Shown one piece after another: positions 1 to 12,400 of a stretch of 64,000 nt of DNA. Every line of letters begins with the position of its first letter. Positions within the stretch are counted from its first letter, which is position 1. The stretch covers positions 1,835,345-1,899,344 of the forward strand of contig NC_092468.1 in the NCBI RefSeq assembly GCF_047495875.1. The letters are read 5' to 3'. Under the pieces are notes generated by a model that was not told the DNA's origin, did not search any database, and saw nothing but the letters and a program-made list of their open reading frames with translations. The stretch is from Pithys albifrons albifrons. Its lineage: Eukaryota > Chordata > Aves > Passeriformes > Thamnophilidae. The position numbers were made by a program, and so were the translations under genes.

Positions 1-406
1 TGTGGCACTTCTGCCATGCCCTGCCATCAGCATGGGCTGTGCTCAGGTTTGATGTTGTCCTTGCTCCTCACTTTGTTTCCCACTGGAATCCATGGAAGCA
101 TTTTCCTTCTGTCAAACAGCAATATGTTGAGTTGTCTGCAGGCTCAGCACATCAGTGTATTTTTCTGGCAAGTCTTCAAACATCCAGTAGATAATAAATG
201 CTGAAATTTGTTTTTCTTAGTCAAAAATCATCTTTCAGCTCAGGCCTTCCCGTCCGTGTTTGGAAAGACATTTATGCAACATTAGCCATGCTGGGGAGGA
301 AAATGGGGATTGACCCTTTGTATCCCACCTTTTCTATGCATTTCTATCAGAGTTCTTGGTAGGGAACTATCAAGTTTATTGTTCTGTGTCCTCTCTTTTG
401 TTTCAG

Positions 407-449
407 CGATTGCAGAGCGAGTTGCTGATGCTTACTCAAGGTGATGAAA
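407..449 (+). CDS. VPS8: VPS8 exon (first in window)
   Basis: This 43-base exon follows a pyrimidine-rich tract ending TTTCAG and is followed by the donor GTAAGT at 450. It encodes RLQSELLMLTQGDE and ends one base into a serine codon completed by the next exon. The incoming phase is 0. It is too short to show as an isolated ORF; the peptide matches the VPS8 solenoid region. Confidence 0.85.
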
Positions 450-3400
450 GTAAGTTAGCAAGTTAAATTTAATTTTCTATTAGATAGATAAACACAAAAA
501 TGCTTGTGTCTTACACCTGGGATAATGAGATTCTATTTCAGGTTTCTGGGTATTGCAGGGGCTTCTTTTTGCTTATATTTCCATGGCTGTGGTAGTTACT
601 TGGCTGACACTTCCTCACTCTGCTGCTTTTGCTGGAGGCCTAGAACAGGTGCCCTGTCAGCTCTGCCCATTGTGGCTGGTGCTCTCACTGCCTCCCCAGA
701 CACAGTCCCTGTGTCAGAATCCATTCCAGCTCCTTACTGAGCCTGAGCTGGCATTACATGTGAATGGTGAGGAGAGACAGCTGGAAGGAGCTTTTTTTTA
801 AGCAAATTTTCCAGATAAATAAGGCTGTTCTGCCTACAGAAAATGAGTATATGCACAGATGTGCTGTTCACTAGCCCAGGGACTCATGGGCACCTAATTA
901 AGTGCAGTTGCCCATAGTTGTTACTTAATTGAATCCTAAAACACAGCTAAGATCTTCTTTATTTGATTACATGTAATGTTCTATTTGCCCAATTTATTGT
1001 GCTATTCAGGAAATGTGCCAAAAATCAGGACTTGTCTTGGTAATTTGCTTGCTGACTGCAGTGAACAGACTTTAGATGAACAGCAAGATTTCATTTTGCA
1101 GAAGGATTGGGAGTTAACATATCTAATAGTTTCTATAATTGCAATTTGGTTTTCCCCCCAACACTTAGGCTCAGCTGAACCCTCCTTGTTAGAAAACATT
1201 GAAGATACCTTAATGAAAACAATTGCCCTTTGCCAGAGGAACTCACACAGTTTAGACCAACAACAGCGAGAGGTAAGGGAACCAAAGAAGGTGTCACTGA
1301 ACTCAGCAAAGGCCTCTGTGTCTCCTGAAGCCTTCCCTTCTGTGCCTCCTCCTTTGCCCACCACTGCAGCCTGGTGTGTCTCAGGCATTCACTGTTTTCC
1401 CCTCCTTGTGTTCCCCCTGCAGGGGTTCAGGTTTTAGACCCACAAGAAAGAAATCCTCACTCATAAGGATGACACATAATGTCAGTGGTGAGGAAGCAGA
1501 TGAGCCAACACCTTTCCCAGTTTTAGCTCCAGCTGAAGTTTTGGCTTGACTGTCAGTCACACACTGCAGAAGGCACTGGGAGCTTTGAGCCAGCTCCATG
1601 GTGGCACAAAGCTGTGCTGCTGTCACTGTGGCTGCAGAGCATGTTCACAGCCCCTGAGTCTGGTGTCAGCCTGGGCTGTGAGGGGTGGAGACAGCCCAGC
1701 TGGCTGGAGCTCCTGCAGAGAGCTGGGTGTGCCTGTCTCCTCACACTGGGCTTGCACTGCCATTTTGCCAGGGCATCTTTGCTCCTGGGCTCCTGCACGG
1801 TGTGTGTAACTGAACTCAGCACTGGGAATGTTGTTCCCATGTGGAAAGAGGTGGCATGGCTGGAGGTTGGGAGTGCTGTCGTTTCATCTGGAGTGCTGTC
1901 CAGGGGAGAGGTGACCTGCCTGGTCTTCTCTGCAGGGATGTCCCTGTGCTACAGGCAGGGAGGATGTCCATGTTCCCTCCTGTGTGGGAGCTGTTTGCTG
2001 TGCTCCACACTGGTCAGGTGTCACTGCAGAGAGTGGGGTCTGCCATGGAGAGGCAGCTGGGGCTGGAGGGGCCACAGCAGGGTGTTGTCACAGTCCCAGT
2101 AAAGAAAGGGGTGAGGATGGGGCAGCTGAAGGCCTGTGCTCAGAGCCTGATCAGACAGGGTCCTGGGCTGAGGTGAGCAGTGTGGGCTCACAGCACCCTC
2201 AGGTGCTTTGCTCTGGGGTGTTTTAGGATATCTCAGTGCTGTCCCATTGCAGTTCTGGAAGTGAGTCTTTGCCACTGGGCTCTGACATTGCCCAGAGCTC
2301 ATTTTTAGCACTGTCCTGATCTCACTGTTTTTTCCCCTTGCATTCCATGATTCCAGGCCCTGTGGTTTCCCCTGCTGGAGGCCATGATGTCCCCACAGAA
2401 ATCCTCTGGCTCTTCCCACTGTCGATACTCCGAGTGTGAGTATTCTGGCTTTGGTGACCCCGGGTGCTGGTGTGTGCTGTCTCTCCTCCTCTGCTGAATG
2501 AATAGAAGAAAAGCAGTTTGGGTACTCCATTCCTGAAGATTCTGCACCCTGACCTGCAGGGGCTGTAGGACTGATCTCAAGCAAAGAGTTATTTTCAATT
2601 GATCTTTATTTGATTTTCCCCTGAGGAGAGGAGGGCCCCTACCATAGGCTGTGCTAATAAGTTGGTTCCATTTAGGATGGCGTCTGAAAGAGCCAAGATG
2701 CACAGCCTCTGAAAGGCTTTCTAGGCTGGAAGGAGGTTGCAGTCAGTGCTCTGGGAGCTCCTGACATAATGCACTGTCATTTTCCATGCCTGTTGGGCAC
2801 TTCTCCCTGCACCTGCATTATCCCTTCAGAGAAGCTGAATTGCTGAGTCCATACTTATGTGAATATTGGCTCTTCCTTTGGGAAACTGGGCATCTGGGAA
2901 CAAGTCTCATGCAGAGGTCAAAGGTAGGAAGTGTTAGAGTCTGTGGGGCCATAACATGGACAAGGAATCCAAACTGGGGTTTGGCAGCAGTAGGAGAAGT
3001 GAACGATGGCTCTACAAAGTCAGTGTAAATGTGAATGTTTGCTGTGGGGTGTGGGAGGGAACACAGAGGCAGTGTGGTATCAAACACTCTGAAACACCTC
3101 CTGCTACAAAAAGCTCTGTGTGCTTAGTGCAGAACATGCAGAGGAAAAGTATAAAAGTTGTTTTCAAACTAAAATACACCCCTTGAAGTAAAACTCTCTT
3201 ATCTTTAAGACTGATCTCTGTGTGTTCCCTGAATCCTGATGAACTGCTGTGTTTGACTTTCCAGCTCTGAAGAGTTTGACAATGCAAGTGCTGAACAACA
3301 TGGCTGCATTTATTGCCCTGCCCTCCATCCTGCAGAGGATTCTCCAGGTGAGCTCCTGCAGAGAAAAAGGTTCCACCAAACTGTGCCACTGAGCTATGGG

Positions 3401-6400
3401 GAAAAGGTATTCCCAGGTCATTAAAGAACAGCTCAACTTAATTGTTGGATTCAAAGTATTTCAGTAAAAGTTCATTGGTGAGGTAAGTTGGAAAAGCTGA
3501 TAGAAATACTTGGAGGCACATGGGAACACATGGGCCTGTGATAAGATAATTGAGGTACTTCCTGCCAAACCAAATAAAATATTATCTCAAAGGTTGCAAT
3601 TACTTTGAACTGAAACCTGGCAGGTTTAGAGGCAAAGCCATGATGAATTTTTCAAACTTGGAGCTAAATTAGTTGAAAGTCCTTTAGCAAAGGCTCTGGG
3701 GTGGGAAGACACTAAAGCAAAGCATGTGGCCTTTGGAGAAAGATCATGATTGGGCCCAAAATTTGGTTGAAGGTGCAATTTTACTTTAGAGATGTTTGTT
3801 AGTGAGCAGCAAACATTTTGTAGAAGAGATAATTTTAGTCAGGACCTTGGGTTGAGTTGGTCACTGCCACTCTATTTGTTAATGTGAAAAGCATGGGAAA
3901 GCCAAGGCTGGGATTTAATAACAAGTCTTGAGAAATGCAGAAAAAGAAGTAGAATAGTTGTCTGCTGTGCAGAGTGGAATGATGGAATGATTGAAGGGCT
4001 GAGACTGTGGAAATGTTCTCCAGGGTTTCTGTTCCAGGTGAGAGGAGGGAAGGGCTAACAGGCTTCACAGGGTGAACACACCTCTACCAGCCTATTGCTC
4101 TGAGCTTAATACTGTGCACAGTCTTGGATTTTGGAAAGAATCATAAGACTAAAGCACATTGTAGAAGAGTGGATAAAAATGTGATCAATGAAATGTGGTT
4201 TTGTCAAAGGTAGAAAGTGATGAGCAAACTCAATGGCTCTTCAATAACTTATTTCATCTCCTTTTAGCTGAGACACTGGATTTAGTTTCCTGTTGGCCTT
4301 TGATGTTTAATGTAGGCAGGAAATGATGGAGAAACAATGGGAAACTGCCAGGGAGGCTTCCCTGGGTTATGCTGGGAACTCCCAGGATGGGGTGAGAGTC
4401 AAATCAGTGACCAATGTGCACATAACACCACTGGGATGTGTTACAGAGTGGAGGAGGATCCTGTTCCCCTTGGGATGAAGAGACTCCTGTTGGCAGACCT
4501 GAAAAAGTTCATTTTATTTTGGTTTTGATGGACTCTTTTAGCAGCAATAGGAAAACCTTTTCCAGAGGCAACAGGGGTGTGAAATGTCTGTGTCAGTTGT
4601 GGAGGGAAGTGGTTGGTGTGATGCTGAGGGGATGCTTAAGCAGGGAAGTGCTTCAGTGGGGGCAGAAGTGGGTCAGGCATTGCTGAAAGCAGCTCTGGTC
4701 ACTGGGTTTGGGGGCAGGGGGAACTGCTGCTCATTGCACTGCCCTGGTCAGCCTTACAAATCCAGTCTGACAATGGAGAGATTTGGAAAGGCAGATATTT
4801 TTGTACAACCAGAGCAAAAAATGATGACTTCTTGAAATGCTTGCAGGGAGAAAAGGACTGAATTCCAGGTAAAGAGCATTAGATGAGAACTTCATAAGAT
4901 GGGAACAGTAACTGGTCCCTTGTAGCTGGGAAATGTCTTAAAGATCAAGTGAAGATCCTATGGAAGGGGAGGTGGTATTGATTTACAGGATCTCTACATA
5001 AGTGGACTTTGCCTCTAACACTCATTCTTTTACAGATTTCACTCACTCACACTCATGTAATTGCAGGGCCCTCAGGTGTGTGGGGTTTGTGTTGTGGGCT
5101 GGATCGTTTGTGGGCATAGAGAGGGTGTGAGCCCCTTGCTGGGCATCCTCTGACTGATGCCAACAGCTCAGTCATGTCCTTTACAAGCTGCTGCCTCTTG
5201 TAAGGTGAATGTTTGTCTCTGAATCTCACTTTGGCTTCACCAGACTTGTCAACTTCTTTGTTAGGAGATGGGTCTTCCACTGAGAACTTGTCTGTGCTGG
5301 GTCTTACCCATCTGCTGCCTTCAGTGCTTGGCACTTTTGGGCTGGGAACAGTGTCCTTTGTTACCAAGACAGACCCTGCACTGAGCCCTTTGCTCTTGTG
5401 CTTAAACCCCACATTTCCATCCACACTGCCCTCACACCACCCCTTCCTTCTGGAGTTCTGGGATGCACTGCTCTAGGTCATTGTTGCCTGTGTGTTTGTA
5501 GCTGTGTTGTGTTAAACTACTCCAGGGCTTGCAGCAGGTTCTGTGGGTTTGGTTTTTATGCACAGCTTGGCCCTTGGAGGAATTGCTTTGGATTCAGGTG
5601 GGAAGCTGGGAGTGCTGATGAGCATTCCTTGCTCTGTGGCCATGCCATGAGTGCCCAGCTCACACGTTCAGGGGCTCTGAGCCCTTGCCATGGGGGAGAT
5701 CAGGACAAGCTCCCTCTGTGTCAGGCAGCTGGGAGCACTGGAATTTTTGCCTCTCTGCCATCTGCTTCCTTGGATTACCTGGGAATGGCACTGAAGTGCC
5801 CTGCAGGGCAGAACCCCAGCATGGATTTCCCAAAGCCTGGTGCTTTTCCAGACAGCAGGAGCCTTGTGTTGTTGGCCCTGGCTGGGTGTTCCTTTTGCAG
5901 AGCTGTGTGGCTGCTCTTTGAAGCCACGTACAATTCCAAAGCCTGGTGCCAAACCCTTCTGTCTCGGCTCTGAGCAGTGTCCACCTGAACTGTGGCCACA
6001 GGTCAGCTCTGAGGCCAGCCTGTCTGGGCCCTGGGGTGCAGGCAGCCTGTCCCAAGCCTGTCCTGGGTTAGGGGTGCTGGCAGCCTGTCCCGAGCCTGTC
6101 CTGGGTTAGGGGTGCAGGCAGCCTGTCCCGAGCCTGTCCTGGGTTAGGGGTGCAGGCAGCCTGTCCCAAGCCTGTCCTGGGTTAGGGGTGCAGGCAGCCT
6201 GTCCTGGGTTAGGGGTGCAGGCAGCCTGTCCCAAGCCTGTCCTGGGTTAGGGGTGCAGGCAGCCTGTCCCAAGCCTGTCCTGGGTTAGGGGTGCAGGCAG
6301 CCTGTCCCAAGCCTGTCCTGGGTTAGGGGTGCAGGCAGCCTGTCCTGGGTTAGGGGTGCAGGCAGCCTGTCCTGGGTTAGGGGTGCAGGCAGCCTGTCCC

Positions 6401-9400
6401 AAGCCCCCAGATTGTTCAGTAAACCCAGAACTGTACGTGGTGCTTGTCTGACAGTGCCCTCCAAAGCTGCTCCAAGAGAGCTCCAGGCTTGGTGGGAGAG
6501 CAGAGAGGCACTGGAGCTGCAGTCTGAGAGGGGGAGCAGCTGCCCAGGAATTCCCTGGGGGATTTGTTGGAAGGTGGATGACATCAGTAAACTGAGGTAG
6601 ATTATCTTGCCTTTTCTGAAAAGGAATTAGAGTATTCCAGTTTTAGTGGACTGTTTTTCTTCCTCTTCTGGGCTTAACTGCTTACAGATTATACTTTATG
6701 CAAATGTCAACTTTGCAGCCGAAATGCTCTGCTAAAGGGCACCTTGCAGGGGCTGTGGGCAGACCTGCAGCTTTCCCAGGGAACAGGGGGGCTCCTGACT
6801 TGTGCCTGGCCCAGCACACCCCCCAGCACCAGCAAGGCACATGAAGTGACCAGTGGTGCATTTCTGCTCTGGCTCAGCCTCAGCAGTGTTGTGCAGTTAG
6901 TTACTGATGGGGAAGTCTGAACTGCTGCATTAGGAGAGAGAGCAGAGGAATCCTCTTGAGCTTTAAGAGAAATTCCATGTTATTAAGGATGAGAGTGCTC
7001 TCTGAAGAGGCTGAGGTTGAGTATTAATTCCTTTACAAAGCTGTAATCCTTTGTGAATGTTTTGTAAGCACATGCAGCTGATGCCTCCTACAAAATGGAG
7101 AACTGGAGAAGTCAGAAACTTAAAAGCTGCCTGTTGGAACCCCAAAGAGGGGAGGGAAGGAAGGAATCTCTAGAAACTGTTCCAGAATGGAAGCAGAAAC
7201 ATCCAGGAAGTCTTTCTTTGTACTTTTTCTCTTCCTGCTTAGGACTCTCTTTGGCTGTTTTTTCTTCCCAGCCCTGGGGATCAGCACTGGGATTAGCTCT
7301 GTGTACAATGGCTGCTCTGTCCCCTTGCAGAGGGGAGAAGCTGCAAGTGAATGTGTCTTCAGAGTGCATTTATCTGCACTGGTAGCAAAGCAAGGGCAGT
7401 TTCCTGGACCTGGGAAGAAACTGGAAATGGAGGGGTGGGACTGGCTGGAAGGGCTGCCTGAGCACCTCTGGCCTGTGCCTGAGGACCTGCCAGCCCTCCC
7501 TCAGCTGCCTGGGGGTGGGGGTGGCACTGGCAGCCAGTTTGGCTTGGGCTTCCCATGCCAGTGCCATGTTCCCAGGGCAGTGCCAGCCTGGGAGCAGTGC
7601 CTGTGACCTGTTCCTGGGTGGTACAATGCCTGTTCCACTGCATGTGGTGCAACATTCAGATCCAGAGCATGGATTCCAATCCGAGACCAATTTTATAGGG
7701 TGGAATTAATGAGGGATATTCCTCCATAAGAGTAACGGATCCCACCAGGCTCTTGTGGTTGGAGCTATGGTGGGGGCTGAAAGCAGCAAATTGGAAGAAA
7801 GCACCATAACTGTCTGGAAAAGTGCCCTGATGGCTGTGGATGAATTCCTGCTGGAGGCAGAGCTGCAGCCAACCCTGGAGCACTGTGGGACCCACTGCTG
7901 GCACTTGGCTGGTGTGGGGCTTGGCCAGACCAGGGGCCTCCTCTGCAGCCAGTACAGGCCATTTTCTTCACAGAATCACAGACTGTTCTGAGTTGGAAGG
8001 GACCCACAAGGATCGAGTCCAACTCTTAAGTCAGTGGCCCACACAGGGGATTGAACCCATGACCTTGGCATTATTACAGCCAGGTTTTAACCAACTGAGC
8101 TGATCTCAGTGGCCCAACTGCTTGCCATTCCTTGTAGGGGTCATCAAGCATGACTTGAGTAAAACTGAGCCAGTGAAAGCTGGCCCTCGGACTTGTGCTC
8201 CCTCTCTGCAAAGATGCAGATGGGTCTTTATTCTTCTGTCTTCCTCACATCTCCTCTTCCTCCTCTGCTGTCCACACAAAATACAAGTGGCTTTAAAAGT
8301 CTACACTGGCAGGAATCTTGAGGTGCTGTGTGTAAATGGTGGTATCTGGACAGTGTTGGCCTTTCCTTGGCCATGCTCTGGAGGGCTTTAGCAGAGTGTC
8401 TGAGGGTGCAGGACTGAGTTGCTCTGCACTGTGGATCACAGCCCTGCGGGGGGGGGGGGGGTCCCCAGGGCCCTGCGGGGGGGTGGTCCCCAGGGCCCTG
8501 CAGGGGTGGGGGTCCCCAGGGCTCTGTAATGCTGGAGGTCCCAAGGGCCCTGCAGGGTTGGGGTCCCAGTGCTGCCCCTCTGTCACCCCTGTGCTGACTC
8601 AGGGCTGTGCTCCCTGTGCTGTGCTGTTAAATGATGCAGCGTGTTCAGGCTGTGTGTGCACCCAGCAGAGAAGGAGCCTCTGCAGCACATCAGCTCTTCA
8701 TGCTCCATCCCCTGTGCTCCAAATCCACAGCTGGTTTTGACTCAGTGCTGCTTTTATTTAGGCTGGAATGTTGGTGCTGCTGCCTGTCAAGTTTCCCAAG
8801 AAGGCTGTTCAAGAATTCCCTGACTTGCTTTCTCTAGCTGGTGTGGTGATCCCTCAGAGTATTTTGCAGTGTAATCCCATGCTGCTTTAGCTGGCTCTGT
8901 CAAATTGCTTTTTCACTGTGGAGCCTCCTTTCCCAGTCCCAGCATGGAGTCAGTCTTCCTCCTCCCTTCTCTCATTGATCTTGTCCAGAGCTTGTCCTTC
9001 CAGCTCCTGTTCCCACTTCCATTGTGTCCCCACTGTTTTCCTGCTCTCTAGGTTAGTTTCCTCTTGACATCTTGCAGTTTATTTTTGCCAGTGTCCTGCC
9101 TGTTCCTGTTCTCTCAGCTCCCAGCAGCTTCCCCCAGTGTCCTTCCCCTGCCTCCCAGCAGGCAGAGTGCTGCTTTCCAGGTCCAACTCAATGTCTGCCA
9201 GTTGGGGATTTGTGTTACACAGGGGTGACTTCCCAGACCCTCTCTTGAGGCATTCCTGGATGGATTTGTTGCAGTTACAGGCACATGTGGCCTCGGTGGT
9301 GCCGGGCTGGGATGGGAAGGGCACAACCTTGGTCTTCGTGGGTCAGACTGTCCAGGACACAGGGATCACACCCCTGCAGCAGCCAGTAGGTCCTGCCACT

Positions 9401-12400
9401 GACCTGACTCCTGCCTTCCTTCTCACTTTTGTTAAAGTCACAAGGAGCCACCACAAGCTGTCCCTGTGCTGTGGTGGGGCAGAGGCAGTTCCTGGCATGT
9501 CCAGTGCCCCTGGGAGCAGGATCCCATCATGCTGTGCAGCAGGGAAGGATGGTGCCAAGGCTCTCCCCTCTCCCAGGGCTTTGCCCATCTCCCTGTTGGA
9601 AGGGGCTGTGGTTGTCCTGTTGCCATTTTCCTGTCCAACTGATGCTTCAGAGGGTGCCAGGTTGGCTGTGCAGCAGGAGGGGGTGTTTGGGCTGGGCTGG
9701 AGCAGGGCTGGGGAAGGATGAGGTGCACCAGGGCGATGAATTGTACCACAGACCCTCATTTGTGCTGCTGGGACATGGAGATAGAGCTGCTCAGGGCATG
9801 TGGGAATCACCCCTGCAGCACTGGGAGAGCCCTGGAGGCCCCTGTTCCCTCTGCCACCTGATGTGGGATCAGGAGTGCCTGGGATTCCTGCAGCTGAGGG
9901 GGTGTGGGATGAGCTTGGGGCTGAGTTACCCCTGACTGGGCAAGAGCAGGGGGCAGCAGGGGCCTGGGAGGTGGCTGGGGGTGGCCCAGGAGGTGGCTGG
10001 GGGGGGTCCAGGACGTGGCTGGACATGCTCTTTCCTTCAGTGTTCCTCAAATGCCTTCTCCAGGCAGCTCCTGCATCTCCTGAATGGGGTTTCCAAGGTC
10101 TAAAGGCTTTTGACCAAACCACACTAATTAGTATTGATGTCATTGACTGAGTTTTGCTAATTATGAACTTACCCATCAATACATGGGATTATTGTGCTGT
10201 GCCTGGGCATGTGCAACATATTTAACTGCAGTCAAAGGTTCTGTTTGTGGTGCCAATCTGGAGGAAAAAATTATTTAGAAATAATCAGAATGATCACATC
10301 CTGTGATTCAACTGCAGCTTTTCATTTCTTTATACAGGATCCAGTTTATGGAAAAGGGAAACTTGGAGAAATTCAGGGCCTTGTCCTGGGAATGCTGGAC
10401 ACCTTTAACTATGAGCAGGTGAGCTGCCCTGTTTCTGTTCTGCCCATGCTGCAAACAGGGCTATTTTAGCTGTGTGCTCTGCTGCTCAGTTGTCATTTCT
10501 GTCTGCAGGGCAAAGGCAGTGGCCATGTGAGTGATTTCTGTCTGACTGGGGGACAGGATGAGTTTGTTTTGCCCACAGCTTGCAAGTGAAGGGGCTGACA
10601 GGTACATGGTGAACACCTCTGCAGCTCAGCTCTGTGTTAAATGAACTGGAAGGATAAACATCTGCTTTTCTCCAGCACATCCTGCAGTTAGGGATTCAAA
10701 GGCACAAAACTGTTGTTTTGTCTTTCTATGCAGTTTTAAATGGTAATGCTGCACTTCCTTTGTGACCTGGTGAGATTTCATCTTAATCTCAGTCCTGCTT
10801 TTCTCTGTCCAGTCCCAAACCCCAGGCAGTCTCCACGCTTCAGCAGCTTTCTAAAACTCCCTTTCCCCTAAACAGGATGCACAGTCTTTCTCCAAAGTCA
10901 CCCCCTTGGTTCTGCTGCCTGAGGCACTGCCATCCTGCCTCCTGCTCAGGCCAGGCCTCCCTGCACCAGCAGTCAGTGAAAATACAATGGAAAACAGCTT
11001 TGCTGTAGAGAGCTGGGCATGGAGAGCCTTTCTGTGTGTTTGGGTTCTTGGGGAAGGGCTGTCAGAGCAGCACAGTCCCTGTGTCTGGGACAGGCTGCAT
11101 GTGGAACCAGTGGTGCAGCCTTTGGGAGCTGCTGCTGTGGAGCAGCCACAGATCAGAGCTCAGCACCTGCTGCTGCTGCAGGGACCTGGCACTGAACACC
11201 CCCAGGGTGTTGGCTTTGGGCTCTTCAGAAATGGGCATCTCTTGGGAAGGGCAAACAGATGAGCACCTCAGGGGGTTTTAATGCTTTAATTGCCATGGTG
11301 CATTTGGGCTTTGATTTTTATCAGCACATTTCTCCTCAAGTGGGGGATGTGAGCAGTAACTTGCCAGGTAGAGGGGGAAGATGACAAAAGGAGCCTGCCA
11401 AGTCTCTGTTAATGCTCTGACAAAAATCAATACAGGGTTTGTCTAGTTAAGAGTGGAGAGGAATTGCCTCCATTAACGTGCCACTAAAGGGTAAGTGTTT
11501 TGAGGGCAGTGGATAGAAAACATAGGAGAAGGGATTTTATTGGGTTGGTTTTGCTCTTAGTGGTCTGCTAAGCTGCTTGTTAGGAAGAATTGATCAGCAG
11601 GGAGTTTGTGCAGTGTGGAGGTGACAGACTGACGGAGTTACTCTGTGTTGTCTCCCACACAGACCCTTCTAGAGACAACTACGAGCCTTTTAAACCACGA
11701 CCTCCACTGGTCTCTGTGTAACCTGAGAGCCTCTGTCACGAGGGGGCTCACCCCAAAGCAGGATTACTGCTGCATCTGCCTCCAGCAGTACAAGAGGAGG
11801 CAGGAAACTGCGGATGAAATCATTGTATTCAGGTAAATGTAAGGGGTGGGACTTTGTTAGTAGTTTTAAAACGGGGAAAAAGCTCCTGCTGTTTAACCTG
11901 CACGAGTACCCATCTGTATTCCTGTGAGCATGTCTCCCTGTGGAGGGCTGGCTAATCAAACCCACCAGAGCCTGATTTGCATGCAGCCAGCTCTGCCTCT
12001 CTGCAAGGAACTGCCTCCCAGTTCTGTGGCTGGCTGGCAGTGTCCTGCCTCTCTCCCAGCAGTGCTCTTGGGTCACTGCAGCCCCCTGGGCTCTCCTGTG
12101 TATCTGCACACCTCAGACTCAGCACAGCCCTGGCTGTGTGCACAGCTGGCCCCTCCCATGCTCCCCTCTGGGGCCAGGTGTCTGTAAAACAGGACAAGAT
12201 CATTATTACCTTGGTGTTATGGTCTGTAGCTGTATCAGCTGTATCACTGTTCTTTTTGTGAGTCTGGTAACCCCTCAGGAGGGTGAGGAGGTGGGAAGGG
12301 AGTGTGTACCCTGCTGATCGGCATTCCTTGTTTCCCAGTGCCCAGCCATTCCCCCTCGCCGTGCAGAGCTCAGGAGGTGCTGCCCTGCCTGCAGGCTCTG

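Larger units (their letters stand above)
450..3264 (+). other. VPS8 introns between the first four exons
   Basis: The intervals 450-1168, 1273-2356 and 2436-3264 are unique-looking intronic DNA. I see no recognisable repeat, RNA gene or additional exon in them. Bases 1-406 are likewise intron upstream of the first exon. Confidence 0.75.
3348..10337 (+). other. Large VPS8 intron (7 kb)
   Basis: This intron holds a probable old CR1-like patch near 4.1-4.3 kb, a 38-bp minisatellite at 6034-6405, a TguSINE1-like element at 7969-8113 and a G-rich short repeat at 8441-8565 (annotated separately). No exon is needed here: the flanking exons join in phase 0 and their peptides are adjacent in the family. 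Confidence 0.75.

Noticed and set aside
8045..8107. A functional tRNA-Ile gene
   Set aside because: It has A and B boxes but lacks a proper acceptor stem and runs straight into a CR1-like tail, so it is the head of a SINE.
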